DNA of 27,937 bases from Flammula alnicola. Lineage: Eukaryota > Basidiomycota > Agaricomycetes > Agaricales > Strophariaceae. This document shows positions 1-11,514 of the stretch, piece after piece (position 1 is the stretch's first letter; the number at the start of each line of letters is the position of its first letter). The notes under the pieces were generated by a model. The model worked only from the letters and a program-made list of their open reading frames with translations. It was not told the DNA's origin and searched no databases. The stretch covers positions 1 to 27,937 of the forward strand of contig JADNRV010000511.1 of the NCBI GenBank assembly GCA_015499995.1. Direction: 5' to 3'. The translations under genes were made by a program, and so were the position numbers.

Positions 1-654
1 ACGAAATACATATACCCGAATACCCAATGAACTTCTGTAAAGAAAAATGATACTTATAGGAGATGACCAATTTAAATCGGTGATGGTCGTCGTAGTAGGC
101 CGAGACGCCTCGTGAAGAGTCCTTGTTATTTAGAGAACTATGATCATCAGCTTCAAAGAACATTCCGCGACAAGTGGGACTTCCTGTGGGCGTTTACGGC
201 CAAAGTGGGCCCTTCAACGTGCGGCGCAGCCCTGACAAATCATTGCAAGCCACAAGCAAGCCATCTTGATAATAGCACTGGTTGGAGCTGGGTTCGAGGT
301 TCCAGAGGACGTGTTGCACAATTAATACTTTAGAAGTCGAGCTGTGCCTGGTGGCACTTGGCTAGGCATTTTCTTGGATCTTGTATTTGTCTCGTACAGG
401 GTTTTGTTCTTGCGAACATTCGCATGATTTCAGGAGAGATTGCGCGGGAGGCTGGAGCAACGCATGGATGATCGGCAGGGCAAAAGGCGATCGATGCCAA
501 ACAGAGCCAAAGCAAGAATTTGTGTAGATCTAATCTTGTCTTTTTTCTTCCTCTCCTCTTCCTCCCACTCGAATTCGAGTTCTCTCATCCGGGTGGCGAG
601 GAAGACGACCTACCTACAAGTTTCTATCACGAAAAGAGAATATACGACTACACC
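1..654. other. Upstream intergenic and promoter region
   Basis: No convincing gene is seen in these 654 bases. Open frames are short, lack a recognisable family and lack paired splice signals. The last part should hold the promoter and 5' leader of the pyrimidine gene that starts at 655. A pyrimidine-rich stretch (about 540-570) lies some 85 bases before the start codon, a common feature of fungal core promoters. Confidence 0.5.
540..570 (+). promoter_or_regulatory. Pyrimidine-rich tract before the URA2-type gene
   Basis: A run made almost only of C and T lies about 85 bases upstream of the ATG at 655. CT-rich blocks just upstream of the transcription start are common in filamentous fungal promoters of strongly expressed genes. 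This is inference from composition and position; no TATA box is clear here. Confidence 0.35.
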
Positions 655-3600
655 ATGTCTCTAAACTCCCTCATGCCCACCGTTGCATCCACCGTTCGAC
701 CTGGCCTGGCTCGCACGTCGAGCGGTTTTACTAACCTCCCTGCGTCCCCCGTTACTTCAGCGTCTTTACGCGAAGACGGCAGCGACGTTGTAGATGGTGT
801 TCTCGAGCTTATGGATGGCTCGGCCTACCGCGGTCTTAGCTTCGGTGCAGAGGGCAAGAGTATCTCTGGCGAATGCGTTTTCCAAACCGGTATGTTAATT
901 TTGTCGTAAAGCCGAAGAAAAAAATTGTTACAACGCGTTCTGTCAGGTATGGTTGGATACACGGAATCCTTGACGGATCCATCCTACGAAGGCCAGATCC
1001 TCGTCTTGACCTACCCACTCATTGGCAATTACGGCGTCCCAGAACGGCCAACAAAAGACCAGTTGGATGCTATTCCTTTGGAATTCGAGTCTTCTCGCAT
1101 CCACGTTGCAGCCCTTATCGTTGGCTACTATTCAGAGGACTTTAACCACTTCCTCGCAAAATCTTCTCTCGGCACCTGGCTGAAGGAGAACGGCGTTCCT
1201 GCCCTCTTTGGCATCGACACACGCGCCCTCACCAAAAAAATCAGAGAAAAAGGGTCCATGCTCGGAAAGGTTTTAGCGCGGTCTGAAGGACCACGTTTGA
1301 GTCGCCCTCGTGCCCTTGGAGTACTCCAGCATTCGCATGTCCTGCCCTCTGTACCTTCGACACCCTATCCCTGGCGAGAAGAATACATTGACGTACCCTT
1401 CATCGACCCGAACCAAAAGAACCTTGTCGCCGAGGTATCCATCTCCACCCCCGTTATCCACAAGCCCACCGCAACGCCTCGTCTCCACCCCTCTGGACGT
1501 CCTTTACGCGTCGTCGCCATCGATGTCGGCATGAAATACAACCAGATCCGATGCTTTGTAGCGAGGGGTGTTGAGCTTAAGGTTGTGCCTTGGGACTACG
1601 ATTTTTTGGCCGACCCAGAACCTTATGACGGACTCTTCATTTCCAACGGTCCTGGAGATCCAGCCGTTCTCGACATTACGATTTCACGACTGACGAAGGC
1701 CTTGGAGAAGAGCGACCGTCCCATCTTTGGTATCTGCCTTGGACATCAGCTCTTGGCGTTGGCCGCAGGTGCTACAACATCCAAGATGAAGTACGGTAAC
1801 CGTGGCCACAACATTCCTTGTACCGACGCCCTTTCTGGACGCTGCTACATTACAAGTCAAAATCACGGTTATCAAGTCAACACCGACACTCTTCCTTCCG
1901 GCTGGAAGGAGCTCTTCAAAAATGCGAACGACGGAAGCAACGAAGGCATTTATTGTGAAGAGAGGCCCTTCTTCTCCTTGCAATTCCATCCCGAGTCAAC
2001 CGCTGGTCCTCGCGACACGGAATTCCTATTCGACGTATTTATCCAGAGAGTCGAAGACTGCGCCCTTACCGGCTCCATGGATCCAATCTTGATGCCAGGT
2101 GGCAAGAAGGAGGACAATGACAGGCGTGTCCCCCGCGCCAACGTGTCCAAGGTCATCATCCTTGGATCTGGTGGCTTGTCGATTGGTCAAGCCGGCGAGT
2201 TCGATTATTCCGGCTCACAGGCGATCAAGGCTCTAAAAGAGGAGGGTATCTACACCATTATGGTGAACCCAAATATCGCGACCATCGCGACCTCCAAGGG
2301 TCTCGCCGACAAGGTGTATTTCCTGCCCGTCACCCCCGAATTCGTGCGCAAGATCATCAAATATGAGAAGCCGGACGGTATCTACGTCACTTTTGGCGGA
2401 CAGACTGCGCTGAGCGTCGGTATCGGCTTGAAGGACGAGTTTGAGGAACTTGGTGTCAAGGTGCTGGGCACGCCAATCCAGACGATCATCACCACCGAGG
2501 ATCGCCAGCTCTTTGCGTCAGCGATGGAGGAGATCGGGGAGAAGTGCGCAGAGAGTCATACGGCGACTACGCCAGACGAGGCCGTCGCTGCTGCTGTGGC
2601 TATCGGGTACCCTGTTATAGTTCGTGCTGCCTACGCTCTAGGAGGTCTCGGATCGGGCTTCGCACAGAACGAGGCTCAGCTGCGCGCATTGTGCAGCAAG
2701 GCCTTTGCCACTAGTCCTCAGGTCCTCGTCGAAAAGAGTATGAAGGGTTGGAAGGAGATCGAGTACGAGGTCGTGCGTGATTGCAGAGACAACTGTATCA
2801 CTGTTTGTAATATGGAGGTCAATCTTTTTCTCTCTCTCTCTCTCTTTTCTGTCTGCGAAATGAAGCCCTGATGTCGTCTGTAGAACTTCGATCCTCTTGG
2901 AATTCACACTGGTGATTCTATTGTCGTTGCTCCTTCGCAAACGCTGGACGACTCCGATTATAATATGCTGCGAACGACCGCCATCAACGTCATTCGCCAT
3001 CTTGGCGTCGTTGGCGAGTGCAACATCCAGTATGCACTCAACCCTATCTCGCAGGAATATTGTATCATCGAGGCTAGTCTTTTTCTTTCTTTCTGGGCTG
3101 TATATGCCTTTACTCACTCTAATTTTTTTTTAAGGTAAACGCCCGTTTGTCTCGTTCATCCGCTCTGGCCTCCAAAGCCACCGGCTACCCTCTCGCTTTC
3201 ATCGCGGCCAAACTTGGTCTCGGAATTCCGTTGAACGAGATCAAAAACTCCGTCACGAAAGTCACCTCTGCCTGCTTCGAGCCCAGCTTGGACTACGTCG
3301 TTGTGAAAATTCCACGATGGGACCTTAAAAAGTTCAACCGCGTTAGCAGGCTGCTGAGCAGCAGCATGAAGAGTGTCGGAGAGGTGATGAGTATTGGGAG
3401 GACATTTGAGGAGACGATACAGAAGGCTATTCGGGCGATTGATGATCAGTTCTCTGGGTTCGCCAAGGTGTGTAATCTTCAAAATGTGTGTCAGGGTTGT
3501 TGCTAATGAAATTTTAGAATGACTTTGTCGAGAACATTGACGAAGAGCTCGTGAACCCGACGGACAAGCGTATCTTTGCCATCTCGACGGCTTTCCACCG

Positions 3601-6600
3601 CGGATACAGCGTCGACAAGGTCTGGCAGATGACGAACATCGACAAGTGGTTCCTGCACAAACTCTACAACATCTTCAAGTTGGAGAAGGCGCTCTCGTAC
3701 GTCCTTTTTATTTATCACCCTGCCCATCTCTAGCTAATTTTTTTCAAGGACATGCAATGTCTCTAATATGCCCATAGATTTGCTCCGTCAAGCCAAGCAA
3801 TACGGTTTCTCGGATCGACAGCTTGCCATTTGCATCGGCTCTAATGAGCTTGCTGTTCGCAGGCTTCGCCAGGAAGCCAGTATCTCGCCATTGGTCAAGC
3901 AGATCGATACCGTAGCCGCCGAGTTCCCTGCTTACACCAACTACCTCTACATGACCTACAACGCCGTCGAGCACGATATCAATTTCACAGACCGTGGTGT
4001 CATCGTCCTTGGCTCGGGTGTGTATCGCATCGGTTCCTCTGTCGAGTTCGATTGGTGTGCTGTCCGCGCGATCAGGACGCTTCGCGATCAAGGTTTGCCC
4101 ACCGTTATGGTCAACTACAACCCGGAAACTGTCAGCACCGATTATGACGAGGCGGATCGACTATACTTCGAGAACATCAGCTTAGAGACCATCCTCGACA
4201 TCTACGACGTCGAGAGCTCTCGTGGAGTCATCCTTTCCATGGGAGGCCAGACACCGAACAATATTGCCTTGCCCCTCTATCGGCAGAACGTCAAGATTTA
4301 CGGTACCTCGCCCGAGATGATCGACATGGCCGAGAACCGATACAAGTTCTCGCGCCTTCTCGATGAGATCGGTGTCGATCAGCCTCTGTGGAAAGAGTTG
4401 ACGAGCTTCGAGGCTGCGACTGAGTTCTGCGACAAAGTCGGGTACCCTGTGCTCGTCAGGCCTTCGTATGTCCTGTCGGGTGCTGCAATGAATGTCGTCT
4501 CGACCAGCGACGATCTCTCCAATTACTTGACGCAGGCTGCGGAGGTGTCGAGAGACCATCCAGTCGTTATCTCGAAGTATATCGAGCAGGCGAAGGAGAT
4601 CGAGATGGACGCCATTGCGAAGGATGGAAAGATGGTTATGCACTATATCTCAGAGCACGTAGAGAATGCTGGGGTGCATTCAGGAGACGCCACGCTTATT
4701 CATCCTCCTCAAGACCTGGATCCCCAGACCGTTAAACAGATCGAAGAAGCGACGGCGAAGATCGGCAATGCGCTCAACGTCACTGGCCCCTTCAACATCC
4801 AATTCATAGCCAAGAACAATGAGATCAAGGTCATCGAGTGCAATCTGCGTGCCGCTCGCTCGTTCCCATTCGTCTCGAAGGTGACGGGCGTCGACGCTAT
4901 CGAGATGGCTACCAAGGTCATGCTTGATATCCCAGTTGAGTCTTATCCCGACCTCGGTCTTCCCGCCAACTATGTCGGGGTCAAGGTACCACAGTTCAGC
5001 TTCAGTCGCTTGTCTGGCGCCGATCCTGTCCTCGGTGTGGAAATGGCCTCGACGGGTGAAGTCGCTTGCTTCGGTCATGACAAGTATGAAGCTTACCTCA
5101 AGGCGCTCATTTCGACTGGTATCATCCTGCCCAAGAAGAATATTCTTTTCTCGATTGGAAGCTATCGCGAGAAGTTGGAGCTTCTTCCGTCGGTGCAGAA
5201 ACTCAGTGCAGCAGGTTACAACATTTTTGCTACGTCTGGAACAGCGGATTTCTTGACTGAACACAATGTTCCTTGCAAGGCATGTGTATATGTGTCAATC
5301 TTTCTTTCTCTTGCTCACAAATTTTTTCTTTCCTTTAGTACCTCGAAACCCTCGGCGAGGACAGCCGTGACAAACAAAAGTCGGAATATTCGTTGACCCA
5401 GCATCTGGCGAACAATCTTATCGACATGTATATCAATCTACCTTCCAAGAATCACTATCGTCGACCTGCTAGCTACACGAGTAAGGGTTATCACACTCGT
5501 CGTATGGCTGTCGACTTCGCGATTCCTCTCATCACCAACGTGAAGAACGCGAAGATGTTGGCCGAGGCGCTCATTCGCAGGCTTCCTCTCGACGTCTCTA
5601 CCCTAGACTCGAAGAGCTCGCATCGCACTCATACATTCCCTGGGTTGGTCAACATCGGAGCATTCGTTCCTAGTCTCGCTCTCGCTGGCAACAAGGACCT
5701 TGCTGCTACAACGGAGGCATCCATCAGCGCAGGATTTACAACTGCTTTGATACTTCCATTCGGCGACGAGAACAGCGTTGTTGACCGCCAAACGCTTGAA
5801 CACGCACGATCTAGCGTAACCGGAACGGCCAGCTGCAACTACTCCTTCAGCATCACTGCGACGGACGCCAATGTCGGAACTTTTGACGAGGAGCTGCAGG
5901 CTGAAGTGAAATCCCTCTTCGTTCCGGCTTCCACTTCCCTTGCTGTTGTCGCCTCCCACTTCTCCTCGTGGCCTTCGGACAAGGTCATCGTCACCGATGC
6001 CAAGGGCTCCGAGCTCGCCTCTATCCTCCTTTTAGCCAGTCTCCACAACCGAAGTGTCCACATCACTGATGTTCGCACTACCGACGATCTCCTCCTCATT
6101 TCTCTGAGCAAGGCCAAGCACCTCAGAGTGACCTGCGACGTCTCGGTCTTTTCTTTGTTCTTCACAGCAGAAGAATATCCTGGCGTGAATATCCTTCCTT
6201 CCGTTGCGGTTCAGCAAGCCTTATGGCAGAAACTTGATGTCATTGATGCCTTTTCCGTTGGATCAGTTCCCTATCGACTTGCATCTGCTCTGAAGAAAGC
6301 CGCCTCGCCTTGGTCTGGTGTTGAAGAGACTCTTCCTCTCTTGTTGACTGCCGTTATGGATGGCCGACTGACCCTGGACGACATCCGACTCCGCCTGCAC
6401 GACAACCCCGTCCTGATTTTCGGTATTCCTGATCAATTCCAGACCAGCGTCGAGGTCGTCATTGGCAGGAAGGCGCGATTCTCAGGCCACGCATCTGCTT
6501 GGTCTCCTGTCCAGCAGACATCTGGCGCCGTCCACCGCGTCGTTGTCCATGGGCAGACGGTGTTCTTGGATGGTTCGTTGTTCTCCACACACGGAGGACG

Positions 6601-7874
6601 CGACATTTCGGGTATGCTTGTGGCTCATCCCGCCAGTGCAACGGGTCCGCCGCCTAAAGAAACAGAAGTGCCGGCACATGTGGCCCCCATGCCATTGGCA
6701 AATGCGGTTCTTGCTCAACAGACGGTACAACCACAATACGGCCCTGCATCCCAAGTACTATCCCATATCCAACTTCATCCTGCCTTCCACCGCCGTCACA
6801 TTCTCTCGGTCAAGCAGTTCTCTCAACGAGATATGTATGACTTGTTCTCGATTGCCAATGAAATGCGCCTTCAGGTTGAACGAAATGGCAGTCTCGACAT
6901 CTTGAAGGGCAAAGTGCTCTGCTCCGTATTCTATGAACCATCTACCCGCACTAGCTCTTCGTTCGACGCAGCGATGAAGCGATGCGGAGGCCAGGTTGTT
7001 CAGGTTACCGCCGACACGTCTTCGGTCGTGAAGGGCGAAACCTTGCCCGATACCATTCGTACTTTGGCGTGCTATGGAGACGCCATCGTCATCAGGCATC
7101 CTCAAGTTGGCAGCGCACAGGAGGCTGCAAAGTACTCGCCTATCCCGGTCATCAATGCTGGTGATGGCGTTGGCGAGCACCCCACCCAGGTATGTATCAG
7201 TTTTTATCTCTCAGATGTCGATTAATCTAATGATCTGTTTCAGGCGCTCCTGGATATCTACACAATTCGTTCTGAGTTGGGCACGGTTAACGGACGTACT
7301 ATCACATTGCTCGGAGATCTCAAGAACGGAAGGACCGTGCACAGCCTGGTGACCCTCCTCTGCCTGTACTCCGTCCGCCTGAACTTCGTCGCACCAGCAG
7401 CCCTTGCCATGCCCGCCAGTGTTGTCTCGGCCGCCCGCAAAGCCGGCATACCTGTCACTATTTGCGAGTCGCTCGATGAAGTTCTCGCTGACACCGATGT
7501 TTTGTATGTCACGAGGGTTCAGAAAGAGAGGTTCTCGAACGAGACGGAGTGGTTGCAGGTCAAAGATGCCTATCGCGTCGACCACGCTGTACTTTCCAGG
7601 GCGAAAGAAGAGATGATCGTCATGCACCCCTTACCCAGAGTCAATGGTATGTCGTCTTTCTTTTGTCTTTTTGCGATCGAGTATATTAACCATATCTATA
7701 CGCAGAAATCGATCCTGAGGTCGACTATGACTCTCGGCGTGCAGTGTACTTCCGTCAAATGCGTTACGGTCTCTTCGTGAGTAAAGTCTTTGATTGCTCT
7801 TTTTTCGCAAGATTCTAATTAGCATCAACCTTTCTTAGATTCGCATGGCCCTCCTGGCGAGCGTCATGGCATAG
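655..7874 (+). CDS. URA2: Carbamoyl-phosphate synthase / aspartate carbamoyltransferase multienzyme
   Basis: Catalyses the first two steps of UMP synthesis in the cytosol: glutamine-dependent carbamoyl phosphate formation, then transfer to aspartate. Exons: 655-889, 947-2817, 2884-3072, 3135-3467, 3518-3696, 3749-5285, 5339-7189, 7244-7646, 7706-7776, 7839-7874; about 2,234 aa, close to yeast Ura2. Order: CPSase small-chain domain (1-240); glutamine amidotransferase (260-450) with nucleophile Cys342 in GICLGHQ and His426/Glu428 in FHPES; two CPSase ATP-grasp halves (from about 475 and 1017); MGS-like regulatory domain (about 1390-1500), where UTP feedback would be expected; dihydroorotase-like domain (about 1545-1880); ATCase (1930-2234) with carbamoyl-phosphate motif PSTRTSSSF. 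The dihydroorotase-like part lacks the metal-binding HxH (it reads NIGAF), as in other fungal proteins of this type, so a separate dihydroorotase is needed. The intron after 3072 begins GC. The start fits the family N terminus. Confidence 0.97.
3073..3134 (+). other. GC-AG intron in the URA2-type gene
   Basis: The coding sequence ends in ...CIIE at 3072 and resumes in frame as VNARLSRS at 3135, a very conserved CPSase stretch. The removed 62 bases begin GCTAGT and end TTTAAG. Nearby GT dinucleotides (3062, 3077) would shift the frame. A GC donor of the form AG|GCTAGT is therefore the only junction found that keeps the protein intact. Confidence 0.8.
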
Positions 7875-8161
7875 AACATGAATCTTTCAAAAGGGACAAT
7901 CGTTCTGAAACCAAGGCCTTTTTTTGTCGTTACTTCGCTTTAAAACACCTATTTGTTTTCTTCGGCATCATACATACAGTAGTATAGAAGCATCAATCAA
8001 TATTCATCTGCAATCATGGATTTTCGATATAAATTTGGACAAAGTATAATAAATAGTTGGGACGGGTATACGAGTATCCCTTTCACCGTATCCTACTTAG
8101 TGTAGCAATAATCGACGTTTATAACAGTAATGTACATATATCTTTATTATTAAATGTTATA
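7875..8161. other. Convergent 3' region between URA2-type gene and lipase pseudogene
   Basis: AT-rich spacer of 287 bases between two genes that point at each other. It contains AATAAA-like stretches (for example around 8048-8053 and 8140-8155) that could serve 3' end formation. No coding sequence is seen. Confidence 0.5.
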
Positions 8162-9525
8162 TCATGGCGTTAGTGCAGCAAGCACTTTGGGTATCACGTC
8201 TACGTGCACATTGTCTCCCCACAACACGTCAATGTGTTCATAATTTCGAAGTCTTTCGCAGGCCACGCCTACGGGTAGGTGTTCGAGTGCCGGATCTATG
8301 TCGAAGAGACTATCGTGATCTCCGTAGATGAGGACCATGGGTGTTTTGATATTTTCAGTGGGATACCTCGTCGTAATGGCAGGCATTCCATCATCGTACG
8401 TGCCGAAGACCGAGGTTCGCATGATTTGACCCCAGTGCACCACCACTTTAACAGAAGAGCTGCAGTAGATGTGGGAATATGCTGCGATCTTTTAGGTTTT
8501 AGTGATGTTGTGGTTATAACAGCCCAACAAGGGGATCAGTGCGATGTCGATGCACGTGTGAAGGAAGAAGGTAGGTAGGATGGACTGCCACATTGCGACT
8601 GAGGGAAACATCGACTTTCGACCAAAGAATCGAAAAAATAGAGATGGGCTGGAGAAAAAAACAGACCTCAATTAATAATAAGCAACAAAGCAAGTTCCAA
8701 CTGACTTTCGCTTGACAGCAGAGTCGACCAAAGAGGAAGAAAACCCCGCGGGACGCATGATAGGCGCTAGGGCGACAAAAATGTCAATTTTGTCGTTAAG
8801 CTCTGGATAAATGCTTAGTGCAGCAAATGCCTGTGCCGTCCCCTGGCTGAATCCGATATAACTCAGTTTTGTGGAGCCTGTAACATTCAGGACAAAGTCG
8901 ACTGAACTGGGTATATCATAACGTGCCAAGTCGTCAATGCAGAAATCCTAATAATCCTGGAAAGTCAGCGAAGGAATCGACCAGACGATCGTAACACACC
9001 CAGAATTCTGGACAATTGACACTCTTATGAGTGTGATTTCGAGAGTATTTATTTCCTGTGAGAATAGGAAGAATTGAATTAAAAGGAAAAGCGCAACAGA
9101 GAAAATAAGACGTTTTCTTACCTGTTATTCCCTAGCCAGATGTCGTACCCACGTTCTATAAGAACCAAAGGCAGGCACTTGGCTGGATCCGCAATACACA
9201 TGAACAATTCGCTATTGGTCAGAAGCCCATGCTGCAGGTAGACGACTGGTTTTTGTAGGCCGCTTGTCTGAGCAGATTTTGAGGCATTCTCCTTGGGCAA
9301 TATTCGATGCAGCAGAAGTAGATAGCCGTCCTCCGTGGTGACGACGTGTTCCTCGTGCATATATCCATGGAGAGCACAGATTTGGCCAAAGGTTTTAGCC
9401 TTTCGAATTTTATGCGCCAAAAGTCGGTGGTCATAATCGGCTGAGGGGTCAGAATTTGCTGAGAGACCTCGACGAAATAGTTGCATGACGAAGGCTGCGA
9501 GGGCGAAATGGCTATTGCAGGTCAA
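8162..9525 (-). pseudogene. Sterol esterase / acid lipase (TGL1/YEH-like) pseudogene
   Basis: An alpha/beta-hydrolase of the fungal steryl-ester hydrolase family, which frees fatty acids from sterol esters in membranes or lipid droplets. Exons on the minus strand: 9525-9122, 9055-9000, 8947-8706, 8648-8162. Family marks are all present: LHGYMHEEHVVTTEDGYLL near the N terminus, VVYLQHG oxyanion region, YDIWLGNNR, PEFW|DF, nucleophile GFSQG, acid YGDHDSLFD and histidine NYEHIDVLW. Two lesions break it. Splicing 9122 to 9055 puts the conserved NKYS stretch out of frame, as if two bases were lost, and an in-frame TAA lies at 8494-8492 just before conserved KIAAYSHIY. The N-terminal start is uncertain; a membrane-anchor exon upstream of 9525 was not found. 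The alternative is sequence error at both places, which is less likely. Confidence 0.82.
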
Positions 9526-10144
9526 ATGAGTCCCAAAGATATTTTGTGGAGGTCGATTATTGAGTTTTACGGGGTAATCACAGGCGTCTCTCTCATGGAG
9601 GTGGCAAGAACTGTAAAGTCATGTTCAAGTCGTCATTGGCACTTGCAGTGAATAGAACTTGAATGTGGTTCGATGTTTACGTTCACATCATCAGGAGAAA
9701 GTAGTCGTGGGAAGAACACGCTGATTTCTTTATCAAATCTCGAATTTTGCTCAAATTGTATGCCGAGGGAAATTTATGAAGTAAGTATATGGACGTCAAG
9801 CGCAGAGATAGATACTCACATACTATGACGACGGCCGGAAAAGAATACTACGAAAGAGGAGAACAACAAATACACTGAACATAACTAAGTTGACAAGTTG
9901 CTTATGTTGTCTTGATTAATACGATTGCAATGAAAAGGTGGAAAAGCCGACGAAACGAATAAGATGTGCAAACTTCAAAGGGGTTTGTAGAAGCATGATT
10001 GAGGTTTAAAAAGCAGTACAATATTCTGAGGCATGAAGAGACCTAGGAAAGAGATGAAGTAGAAGCAGCGAACAAACGAGAGAGAAAAGGAAGAACAGAG
10101 AAGCATAAATATAATAAAGAAATGACCAACGGCAGCTCACAGAT
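9526..10144. other. Intergenic spacer
   Basis: This 619-base AT-rich stretch lies between two minus-strand genes. It should hold the promoter, and perhaps an unrecognised first exon, of the lipase relic, plus the 3' untranslated region of the 418-aa protein. I found no conserved motif or repeat in it. Confidence 0.4.
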
Positions 10145-11514
10145 TTAATTCTTCCGGAAGTCGCCCCTTCCCTTCTGGACAGGCCGCTCAAGGCGTTGTG
10201 AACGACGAGTACCCAAAAAGTGGGCTGAAGAGAGCGAGGCTAAAATCGACCCGCCTGACCTAGAAGGTTGGACTGTGTTAGAAGGTTGACCCCTTCTTCC
10301 GAAGCGAAAAGGTAGAGGAGGAGGAGGCATTTGATCAGCGCTGCGTGACCTCCTTGGAGTACGACGACCTTCGTATTCTTCATCGTTAACATCCTCGCGA
10401 GAACGCTTTCGGTTGTTGTGAGTGATGGCAGGAGTGGTAGCGCTGCTCACTTTGGGTACGACCAGAGTCGAAGCAAGGTTGGAAGACGCGTCAGGGGAAG
10501 AAGCAGGGAGGAGGCCAAGGGCACTGGACAGGACGACGACGCCCCGATCATCGACATGTTTCAGCTCCTCGTCTTGATCAATCACCATAGCCAACTCTTC
10601 TAGAATGGGCAAGGACATTGATACATCAGCGGACTCAGCCGAACGGGTCTGACCTGGCTGGAAATTCGGATCAAAATGGGAGGCGCCGAAGGAGTAGCTA
10701 TGAGGTCGGCTCCTACGCCCGTAAGGAGACGATGCAGGAGAGCCTACATGTCCACCGGACAGTGCGCCGCTTGACGTAGGTAAATCGTTAAATCCATTGG
10801 AGGAGTAGGCGGCTGAAGTGCTTGCAACAATCTGGGCATGACGCGAGAAATCTGAACGGCGGAAGATAACTGCGCCTTCACGTTTCAAGGGGCGGCCTCT
10901 GCGAATGGGAAGTTCATCATAGAAAGCATCTTCGCGCCTGAGAGGGCGTCCTCGCTGAGGAGGAAGAGGGGATTCTGAGCGACGCGGCGGATAGGGTCCG
11001 CGGATCGGCGGACGAGATGCTGCTCGAGCTGAAAGGCTCGGAGGAGGGGTGGGCAATCCGAAAGGAAGGGATACCGGAGGCCGCGAAGGAGTGCGCGGTT
11101 CCTCCGGATGGGTCTCACTTGCAATCGAAGTAAGAGTGACATCAGAGGCAGAACTATTCTTCTCGACCACTATAGAATCCTCACTGAAAACCAGAGTTAG
11201 CTAACATGATCGAATACACCCAGGAAGAGGAACCACATCTGGAATCTGAGGGCGTTCTCGAGTGCAGTACAGCTGGAACGAAAATGGAGTTAGCCATTCG
11301 GAATTGACGTTTGTCATTACAAGGACACTTACCTATTGGAAAGATTCAGGATGACTTTTTCACACACTTGAGAAAGAAATGCATCCTGCGCGGTCTTCGT
11401 CTCGCCCGAGGTCGATTGGATAACCCAAATTTGCGATGCAACAGTTTTGAGCATGTCCAGAATGCCGAGCACTGCACCACTCTTGTTATTAGGGTTGCAA
11501 GTTGGGAGAGCCAT
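10145..11514 (-). CDS. Hypothetical Pro/Arg/Ser-rich protein, probably nuclear
   Basis: No family recognised. The model has three exons (11514-11333, 11272-11237, 11183-10145), giving 418 aa. Both introns (60 and 53 bp) have GT...AG ends and the second has a GCTAAC branch site. The start ATG at 11514 opens a non-repetitive N terminus of about 75 residues with helical character (LGILDMLKTVASQIWV, then LENALRFQIEDS). The rest is low-complexity: proline runs (SRPPVSLPFGLPTPPPSLS), two related basic motifs (QRGRPLRRED and RRGRPLKREG), a serine-rich centre, an acidic patch (VIDQDEELKHVDD) and basic clusters (NNRKRSRED, RRTPRRSRS) that resemble nuclear localisation signals. The RGRPL motifs recall AT-hook cores but are not clear ones. 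Inference: a disordered nuclear regulator or RNA/DNA-binding protein. The existence of the gene is well supported by the long open frame; its role is unknown. Confidence 0.72.

Noticed and set aside
112..333. Short open frame near the left edge
   Set aside because: 73 codons with no recognisable family, no splice partners and no coding-like composition.
2824..2846. CT-rich repeat considered as a regulatory element
   Set aside because: It lies within the second intron of the URA2-type gene and fits an intronic pyrimidine tract.
4182..5264. Long antisense open frames under the CPSase domain
   Set aside because: They lie opposite strongly conserved coding sequence with high third-position GC, which often leaves antisense frames open. 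No family features.
655..7874. Idea that the pyrimidine gene, sulfhydrylase and lipase form a metabolic cluster
   Set aside because: They belong to unrelated primary pathways, differ in orientation and are separated by pseudogenes and a transposon; ordinary gene neighbourhood explains it.
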